Below are positions 8,589-16,511 of a stretch of DNA of 16,511 nucleotides, piece by piece. The stretch's first letter is position 1. Every line of letters begins with the position of its first letter. The translations under genes were made by a program, and so were the position numbers. Below the pieces are notes generated by a model. That model was given only the letters and a program-made list of their open reading frames with translations, did no database searches and was not told the DNA's origin. Source of the stretch: Tetmemena sp. SeJ-2015 (Eukaryota; Ciliophora; Spirotrichea; Sporadotrichida; Oxytrichidae); NCBI GenBank assembly GCA_027382625.1, contig JAJKFJ010002461.1:1-16511 (forward strand), read 5' to 3'.

Positions 8589-11040
8589 TTTTGTTTTAAT
8601 ATTCAATATTTATAAAATTTCAAAGCAAATGTTACTATTAAACTGATGGAACTTCGGGGTTGGTTTCAGGTTAAAATGTTTTTAGCAATGATTTATTAAA
8701 GTTTCATTACTAGGATTTAGATCAATCTCAAATAAAAGTAAGATATTCACATGTATTTATGAGTAATTTTGTTGAATTATGATAAGAATTTAATAGATCT
8801 TTTATCAAAGATTTATATAAGACATTTCATTTTTACAATTTATTTCATCTTTGATATCTGCTAATCCAATTTGAAAAGAAATTAAATCCATTGGCATTCA
8901 GACTCTATATATTACTTTAGTCGTTTATTACCAGAAGTAATTATAGCTTCATCTCATTTATCTATAAATGCAGATTATTTCAAGAAAATTTATTTTTACT
9001 CAAGCTAAAGCCAAAAATTTCTAAATGATGGATGGGGAAAAAGATTTTAATAGCCTATAGTATTAATAACATTATTTTAATAGATTAAATATTTTTCACT
9101 CAATCATAGCATCATTATAGTCACTTCATTATCTTTATATCTATGAGAATATCTAAATTCTTAAGAGATATTACGAAAAAATTAGAAATAAATAACTCTG
9201 TGATAAGTGAAATAAGCTAAAGAATATATCTAAGCTTCTTGAATTCTAAGTATCTAGTTTTATTAAGGATACTAAAAACGAAAAGAAAAGAATCTATTAA
9301 TCATAGAATAAGATATAAGCATATTCAAATCAGTATTTCTTTATATAATTAGATTTTACTCTCAAGATATTATAGTTTGACTAATAAACAATTTCATTGA
9401 AATTTCATTTTAGTGCATCAATGATGAAACTATTATTGCATAGAAAATCAACGTCTAATACTGCAAATCAATATAATGAATGAATTTTTTCAAGTAGAGA
9501 GCTTTTACTATTCTAAAGCTATATGAGAATATAAAAAGATATATCTATTCAAGGGTTGCTTTATTACAATAGATTAAAGATAAAATAACTTTCATTAAGA
9601 AGGGGCTTAGATTTTTCAATTACTTATGAATGATAGGATATACAGAAGATTCAATTAATAAGCTTCTGTTATATTTGTTCTTGTAAACTCGGCATAGAAG
9701 CATGAAACTATTTGAAATATAAAATGCTTTGAAGGATCTTCGAGTCTAAAGAACAAAGTCTACTATCAAAGCTTTATAAAAGAGTGAGGAGGAACATGCA
9801 TATCTTATTTATTAATCTTGAATATGCAGAAAGCTTCACAATTTGAGGATGGATTCATTATATATATGAAGGCAATGGTTGTGGCAAATGTGAATTACTT
9901 TCAGATATTAAACTGAGGGTAATTCTTATTGATTCATATTTTATATATTCTTAATTGGAGAGTTAATGAACAAGCAACTGACTTTCTTCTATAGCAATAG
10001 ATGAGACATATGTGAAATGAATTATAAGAATGAGTCACTAATTTAAAGATTTCTCTTTTATTTTTTAAGATTTAATGAAGCTATTTTTTAGTCTTAAGAC
10101 CTTCTAAAGCTTTAATAAGTTTACTAATCCAGTATTATATTTCTGGAAGAGTAATTATATTATTTCATATCAGTTATACTCTTAACCCCAATTCAAGCTC
10201 AGATACTTATTATTTAAAGGATAATGTAGACGAAAAAGCTTATAAAGATATAATTACTCACTTTAATATTCGTAATTTCTTTAATTCATTCCACAGAATT
10301 TATAGATTCTCTCATATTTCTTGATCTGTTTTCTCGTTTATTATTGTATTATAATTATGCAAGAGGATCAAAGCTAATATCACTTACTTGATTTTATTAA
10401 AAGAAAACTATGATTCTCTATTAAATTCAAGACTGACCTTATGATTAATTTTTCCTTTACTAAATAACATCATTTAAATTTTCCCAAACTAGTTCTCAGA
10501 TTTATCATCTAATTAAGATTAGTTTTATTTAAATTGAGATTAGAAGAAAATAGCCTAAATTTACTACATTACGACTTATAGCTATAGGATTTCTGAACTC
10601 TAAATGCTAAGAATATTAGTTTACAAATGCTCTCTTAATCATTCGATAACTGAAGTAAATGATAAGTAATAAAAAGGAAATTTATATTAATGGTCTATTC
10701 ATTAAGGGTAAAGTATAATGTTCGGATCTGAGATCAACTACATTATGGGTAATATATAAACAGAAGCAGGATATCAAGTAGAAATATTAATATTCTATAC
10801 TAAATTGATGATGATTACTTTGAAAAATCATAAGGAAATCTAAATGAGATAAAAATTTATCTGATATAAGATGAATTATATCCCAAGAACCCCAATATTT
10901 ATAGAGCTTTTAAATATATTTCCTCTTTATTTATTTTTAATCTGAATATTCATTCATTATTTGTTGATCAGAAAATTAGTAGAGCAAAAGAGAACTCTGT
11001 ATTCAGCAAAAAAAAGTAAAAAATTATGATTTTAGATGAT
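8589..11040. other. Long AT-rich region without a securely supported gene
   Basis: All frames on both strands contain TGA at about the rate expected by chance for this base composition, so no intact gene is visible. The longest suggestive piece is 9480-9821 (+), two blocks of 49 and 63 codons in one frame, separated by a single TGA directly followed by ATG. The second block (from 9630) has a natural-looking charged, helical composition. Faint transposase-like words at 9871-11000 are listed separately. Bases beyond about 10040 have no clean mirror copy, so they may contain more sequence errors. Confidence 0.5.
9480..11000 (+). pseudogene. Possible remnant of a second (Merlin/ISXO2-like) transposase
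   Basis: Very tentative. In the order expected for Merlin/ISXO2-type transposases I see: a short helical ORF (9630-9821); EGNGCGKCELLS around 9868-9903 (a CxxC that could be half of a zinc site); IDETYVK at 9997-10017; EIYINGLFIKGK at 10677-10712; and LNIHSLFVDQ at about 10942-10971, which recalls the NHS..FVD motif of that family. They lie in different frames with several TGA codons between them, and the gap between the second and third words is much too long. I offer this only as a search target. Confidence 0.15.
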
Positions 11041-13245
11041 TAATTTTTTTTAAAAAAAGAGAAAAAAAAGACCCTTTTTTTTAATTTTTTTCCCAAAAAA
11101 AGCGAAAATTTGGACCATTTTTCGACTTTTTTCCCCAATTTTTTTCCAAACTAACACCATTCTATGGTAGAAAACATTGAGTTATATTTGCAAAGTAGTG
11201 TTCATTTTTTAAAATTCGAGGTCTAAAGGCCTCAAAAAAATTATTTTTTATTTTTTTCTCCCAGAAACTTTCGTTTTTGACCACTTTTTTTAGTGCTCAA
11301 ATAAATATCTGTATGGATAGATAGATAGAGCATATACGATAAATCCACAAATTTCTTTTTTCATCCATAGATTTTGAGTCTATAAGCTCCAAAATGGTCC
11401 CCGAAGTTGGTAAAAATGCATATTTTGGCATTATTTTTGGATTAAATAAATAAAAATGTTTATTTTTGTGGTAGAATTTTTTCTTTTTTTTTTTAAAAAA
11501 AAAAAAAAAATTCTTTTTTAAAAAAAACCAAAAAAATTTAAACAAAAAAATTTTTTTTTAAATTTTTTAAAAAAAAAAAAGAAAAATAAATTTGGGAATT
11601 TTTTTTTTTAAAAAAATTTTCGGGCCCAAATTTTAGCTTTTAGAACTCAAAAAATTTTTTATAAAAAAGAAAAAAGAAATTTGTGGATTTACTAAAAATG
11701 CTCAAAATTTCCCATCCAAAAAAGATAAAATTTAAAAATTTACCTAAAAAAAGTGGGGAAAAACGAAAGTTTCTAAGAAAAAAATAAAAAATTTTTTTTT
11801 TTTTGGGGGCCCTTTTAAAACCTTTTGAATTTTAAAAATTTTAACCCCTATTTGCAAATATTAATTTAATTTTTTCCCCAAACCAAATTTGAAAAAAGGT
11901 GTTTAAGTTTTTGGAAAAAAAAATTGGGGAAAAAAAATCAAAAAAGGTTTCCAAAAAAAAAATTTTCCTTTTTTTAAAAAAATTAAAAAAAAAAGGGGTT
12001 TTTTTTCCCCTTTTTTTAAAAAAAAATTAATCATTTTTAAAAATTCATAATTTTTTTTATTTTTTTTTTGCTTAATTTTCGGATTTTTTTTTGTTTTTAC
12101 TAATTTTCTTAAAAACAAATAATAATTGGGAAAAATTTAAAAATTTTTTTAAAAAAAAATAAAAGGGAAATTTTTATTTTTTTTTTTTAAAATTTTATAA
12201 AAAATTTTTTTGGGGGTTTTTTTAATTTTTAATTTTTTTTTTAAAAACGATTAAAAATTTTTTTTCCCTTTTTTAAAAAAAAAATTTCCCCTTTTTTTTA
12301 TTTTTCCAAAAAAAAAAATCATTTTTAATTTAATTTTAGTTTTAGAAAATTTTTAAAAAAAATTTTATTTTGATATCCTTCTTCTTTTATTTATTTACCC
12401 AAAAAAAGGGGAAAAAATTTCTAGAAAAAAAAAAAATTTTTTTCCCTTTAAACCCTTTTTAAAAAAAAACCATTTAAAAATAAAATTTTTCCTTTTTATT
12501 TAAAAAAAAAAATCAAAAATTTAAATTTTTGTTTTTTGGGAAAAAAATTAAAAAAAAGGGCCCAAAAAAAATTTTAAAACTAATTTTTTTTTTTTGCAAA
12601 AAGAGTTTCGAAATTTTTTATAACTAAAAAGTTTTGTTTTAAAAAAGGGTTTTAAAAATTTTAAAAATTTGGGGCTTTTTTTTCTTTTTTAAAATCTCAA
12701 ATTTTAAATAAAATAATCTTAATTTTGATGAAAAAAATTTTTAGAACCCGTTTGGGAAAAATTTAAATTGATGTTTATTTTTAAGTAAAAAAAAAATTAA
12801 TCATTTTTTTCAGTTTGAATTTAAAAGAGAAATAAAATTTTCTTTTTAATTAAAATCCAAGTTTAAATGAATTAGTTTTGGATTTTCTTCAATTAATTTT
12901 TAAAAAAAATAATTTTAAAGAGAAAACAGAACAAAAATTTGGGAAAATTTAAAATTTTTGTGGAAAAATTAAAAAATTACGAATTTAAAGGAATAATTTT
13001 TTTTAAAACTTTATTAAACTTTTTCTTCTAATTTAAAACCTTTAAAAAAAAAAAGTATTGGGGCTTAAATTTGGGGTTAAAAAAATTAAATATTAAAAGA
13101 AATTTTAATTTTTAATTTTTCCCCTTTCCAAAAAAATAATACTGGGAATTTTAAAATAAACTTATTAAATTTAAATCTTAAAAAATAAAAAATAAAAATT
13201 ATTAAACTTTTAAAAATTTTAAAAAAAAGAAAAAAAAAAAACTTT
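11041..13245. other. Homopolymer-corrupted centre of palindrome 2
   Basis: Runs of A, T, C and G dominate. From about 11500 to 13245 the sequence is a shortened, homopolymerised reverse complement of about 10040-11495. Matched landmarks include AATTAATCAT, CATAATTTTTT, CTAATTTTCT and ACAAATAAT, all in mirrored order. The pairing sum falls by about 260 across this block, so about 260 bases are missing on the right side. Sequence up to about 11480 still looks partly natural (for example 11295-11470). Open frames here on either strand are products of the low complexity. Do not annotate genes in this block. Confidence 0.85.
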
Positions 13246-13251
13246 AAATTA

Positions 13252-14703
13252 GTGACTCATTCTTATAATTCATTTCACATATGTCTCATCTATTGCTATA
13301 GAAGAAAGTCAGTTGCTTGTTCATTAACTCTCCAATTAAGAATATAGACAATATGAATCAATAAGAATTACCCTCAGTTTAATATCTGAAAGTAATTCAC
13401 ATTTGCCAAAACCAAATTTCCTTCATATATTAATGAATCCATCCTCAAATTGTGAAGCTTTCTGCATATTCAAGATTAATAAATAAGATATGCATGTTCC
13501 TCCTCACTCTTTTATAAAGCTTTGATAGTAGACTTTGTTCTTTAGACTCGAAGATCCTTCAAAGCATTTTATATTTCAAATAGTTTCATGCTTCTATGCC
13601 GAGTTTACAAGAACAAATATAACAGAAGCTTATTAATTGAATCTTCTGTATATCCTATCATTCATAAGTAATTGAAAAATCTAAGCCCCTTCTTAATGAA
13701 AGTTATTTTATCTTTAATCTATTGTAATAAAGCAACCCTTGAATAGATATATCTTTTTATATTCTCATATAGCTTTAGAATAGTAAAAGCTCTCTACTTG
13801 AAAAAAATTCATTCATTATATTGATTTGCAGTATTAGACGTTGATTTTCTATGCAATAATAGTTTCATCATTGATGCACTAAAATGAAATTTCAATGAAA
13901 TTGTTTATTAGTCAAACTATAATATCTTGAGAGTAAAATCTAATTATATAAAGAAATACTGATTTGAATATGCTTATATCTTATTCTATGATTAATAGAT
14001 TCTTTTCTTTTCGTTTTTAGTATCCTTAATAAAACTAGATACTTAGAATTCAAGAAGCTTAGATATATTCTTTAGCTTATTTCACTTATCACAGAGTTAT
14101 TTATTTCTAATTTTTTCGTAATATCTCTTAAGAATTTAGATATTCTCATAGATATAAAGATAATGAAGTGACTATAATGATGCTATGATTGAGTGAAAAA
14201 TATTTAATCTATTAAAATAATGTTATTAATACTATAGGCTATTAAAATCTTTTTCCCCATCCATCATTTAGAAATTTTTGGCTTTAGCTTGAGTAAAAAT
14301 AAATTTTCTTGAAATAATCTGCATTTATAGATAAATGAGATGAAGCTATAATTACTTCTGGTAATAAACGACTAAAGTAATATATAGAGTCTGAATGCCA
14401 ATGGATTTAATTTCTTTTCAAATTGGATTAGCAGATATCAAAGATGAAATAAATTGTAAAAATGAAATGTCTTATATAAATCTTTGATAAAAGATCTATT
14501 AAATTCTTATCATAATTCAACAAAATTACTCATAAATACATGTGAATATCTTACTTTTATTTGAGATTGATCTAAATCCTAGTAATGAAACTTTAATAAA
14601 TCATTGCTAAAAACATTTTAACCTGAAACCAACCCCGAAGTTCCATCAGTTTAATAGTAACATTTGCTTTGAAATTTTATAAATATTGAATATTAAAACA
14701 AAA
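13252..14703. other. Mirror copy of the non-genic region 8589-10040
   Basis: Reverse complement of 8589-10040 with a few differences between 13340 and 13440. On this strand 13456-13821 is open for 122 codons between two TGA codons, but it lacks a good start and any recognisable motif, so it is not called as a gene. Confidence 0.7.
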
Positions 14704-16318
14704 TCAAATACTTTTGAGACAAATAGATTCTAATGCAGCTGTTAGAACATGATAAAAGCAGCGCTTTACGAAGCTTTAATTGATTCTACTAATAGTCATT
14801 CCTACTTCTTTCATGAAAGCAGGCCACTGACACCTAGATAAGTCAAGCATATTTACCTTACCTTGATGCAGCTCTGCTATTGAGAGGATTCAGATTCTTG
14901 CTTTTGATCCATGAGAACATTAGTTCAGCAGGTGCTTACTTGAAATGATATGGTCCAAGAAAGAGCACAGAGAGCTTTAATTATTAAAATGCAGCCATCA
15001 TTTCCTTACTTCTATGATACCTTGCATTATCAAGCACGAGGATAGTATTTGATCTCCAGTCTTTATCTATTCTATCCAGGGTCAAGCAAAGCTTACAAAT
15101 ATAGTAAAGGAATGAAGTATTATTAGTAGAGCCTCTATTAACTGTATAGAATAGCTCACCTTTACTTGATACTCCAATTATCAAGTTCATTTTCATTAGC
15201 CTTTATGAGTTAGTAACCATATTCTTTATGTAGGGACCTGTCCATCCTCGCCTTCTTGAGAAAGTTTCACTCAAGCAGGATTCATCTATATTGATAAGTC
15301 TTTTCCCTTCACTCAAAAGCTGCACGAATTAACTAGAAGCATACTGTCTTTATAATTTACTGCTTCTATTATTATGGAGATTGCTAATTTACTTAATTTA
15401 TTTGAAGCTGAGCATTAGTTCTTCTTTCATATATCTTCGTATCATCTAAGTAGAGAGATGAAGCTGAATATTATTAGCTAAGCTAACTTATATATCAGAT
15501 GCATGAAGAGGATATGAAGAAGTTTTGAGAAGCTATACTATATGCCCTTATCCTCTTTCATGGAGCTTTTTAAATTTCTAATGATGATTTTTCTTTAGCT
15601 TCCTGAAATTAGGGATCTTCTCTGGCAATTCAAGCATCTGTCTTACTTAAAATTATGATAATCAGAGCCTTTTTTAGATCTGCTTTTGACTCAATTTCTC
15701 TTTTAAGTAAAGATTTTTACAAAGCCTTTCTAATCTTATAAGCTTATATTGTTTATCATCCTCTTTTCTTCTCTTCTTTAATATTCTTTTCGGAATATAA
15801 CTATCAAAATCATGCTTATTATCAATCTCTTTTACAACTCTGCTTCTCTTATGATTCATATAGACTCTTGCTTCTAGTTTTCTGAAATCTATATTTGAAT
15901 GAATCTGACTTACAGATTAAGGCTGCTATTCAGATTACTTGTAAGACACATATAGTTTCAATATAATTGATGCCAATTATCTGACTTATTAGCTATCTAA
16001 TAGAGTCTCAATCGAAGTATCATCTTTGCATTTGAGATATTAGGCAAGAGGATCTATAATCAAATTTGCTATTTGATCCTAATTCAACTTATTTAAGACT
16101 CTTTGATAGTAGCGTTTCATATCTTTGATAGTAACATCCTCTATTAATATATCTGCTACTGTGAGATTTATTTGGTATAGCATGTTTGTAGTAACATAAT
16201 TCTCACCTTAATAAGTCTAGTTTTATGAGCTTGATGATTCATCATCTGATTAGTCTTATGATGATAAAGAAGATGAATCATCTGATATATTACTTTTCTT
16301 CTTATTCTAATGCATCAT
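14704..16318 (-). pseudogene. Mirror copy of the DD34E transposase gene
   Basis: Exact reverse complement of 6974-8588 in the stretches I compared. It has the same catalytic motifs, the same in-frame TGA (15662-15664) and the same intron (14834-14861). Because the nonsense codon is shared, the two copies are not independent descendants that decayed separately; they are one sequence duplicated recently or duplicated in assembly. It faces the + strand copy across the palindrome centre. Confidence 0.85.
14834..14861 (-). other. Mirror copy of the 28-nt intron
   Basis: Reverse complement of 8431-8458, with the same GTAAGG start and TCTAG end on the - strand. Confidence 0.75.
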
Positions 16319-16511
16319 TAGGACTTTGTTGCTATTATTATACTAATATAAGAACTTATTAAGGAAATCTTTTCTTCTCTAGAGGAAATCTCTATAGAGA
16401 AATCTAATTAGCACCAAAGGAATTCCTTAAGCTTTTAATACACTTCTAAAATTGGAAGTATATAGCAACTCCTGAATCATATCTGCAGTATATAAAGGCT
16501 CACTATAGAAG

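Larger units (their letters stand above)
6781..16511. repeat. Palindrome 2 (inverted repeat with corrupted second half near the centre)
   Basis: Position x pairs with 23292-x for the clean arms, 6781-10040 and 13252-16511. They agree almost everywhere I compared; small differences appear only at about 9853-9883 and 9945 against 13346 and 13404-13437. Nearer the centre the pairing continues but is degraded. For example, AGAAACTTTCGTTTTT at 11263-11278 matches the reverse complement of 11759-11774 (sum 23037), and 11341-11352 matches 11679-11690 (sum 23031). The centre is near the T-run/A-run junction at about 11494. The outer end coincides with the window end, so the repeat probably continues beyond it. 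Confidence 0.93.

Noticed and set aside
5880..8700. Terminal inverted repeats of an element holding the coiled-coil gene and the transposase
   Set aside because: By eye, AACTTAACCCCATG near 5890 and AACCAACCCCGAAG (reverse strand, near 8650) share only a short C-run. The similarity is too small to call.
2803..10020. TGA as a general tryptophan codon
   Set aside because: TGA is almost absent from the three real genes (one in about 1067, none in 255, one in 528 codons) while TGG is used for Trp. In the region 8589-11040, TGA occurs at about the chance rate, so the protein-like reading there is weak evidence.
11297..12118. Two Lys/Phe-rich ORFs on the - strand (11297-11545 and 11903-12118)
   Set aside because: They are made almost entirely of A/T homopolymer runs in the corrupted palindrome centre and reflect base composition, not coding.
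13456..13821. 122-codon TGA-free frame on the + strand of the right arm
   Set aside because: An open stretch of this length is not rare at this TGA frequency. It has no clear start, splice signals or motif.

Overview
The window looks like nuclear DNA from a ciliate that reads TAA and TAG as glutamine and uses TGA as its only stop. The best evidence is one + strand frame at about 3361-5700. It carries more than 40 in-frame TAA/TAG codons, has no TGA until its end, and encodes an ordered set of helicase motifs. Introns are tiny: 28, 32 and 35 nt, all GTAAG...AG. A standard-code reading breaks every real gene here into fragments.

Layout. The window is one unique stretch of roughly 9.8 kb (about 1667-11495) whose two ends are folded back on themselves. 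(1) 1-3366 is a palindrome whose arms matched wherever I compared them, around a 34-nt centre at 1667-1700; its left arm is cut by the window start. (2) 2462-5700, + strand: a SecA-type DEAD/SF2 ATPase-helicase-like protein of about 1067 residues with a C-terminal AT-hook. (3) 5965-6764, - strand: an unrecognised 255-residue protein with a basic patch and a C-terminal coiled coil, convergent with gene 2. (4) 6974-8588, + strand: a DD34E transposase of the IS630/Tc1/mariner superfamily, divergent from gene 3, with a 28-nt intron and one in-frame TGA. (5) 8589-11040: no securely supported gene; faint transposase-like traces. (6) 11041-13245: homopolymer-ridden sequence. (7) 13252-16511: reverse complement of 6781-10040, so a second copy of the transposase gene on the - strand, ending at the window edge.

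The most informative observation is structural. The unreadable block at about 11500-13245 is not new sequence. It is a badly corrupted, shortened reverse complement of about 10040-11495. The second palindrome therefore spans all of 6781-16511, and its second half was read or assembled poorly near the fold. Both palindromes run into the window edges. Either this is a fold-back artefact (whole-genome-amplification chimera or template-complement read) at both ends of a contig, or the molecule really is a head-to-head form such as a hairpin-ended or palindromic chromosome. The sequence alone cannot decide.

Functionally, the transposase and perhaps the divergent coiled-coil gene look like parts of a mobile element. 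The SecA-like gene may be a host gene or element cargo. Its helicase core has no room for the preprotein-binding domain of true SecA, and an AT-hook suggests work on DNA rather than in protein export. Its upstream region carries five copies of AATTAAGAC.
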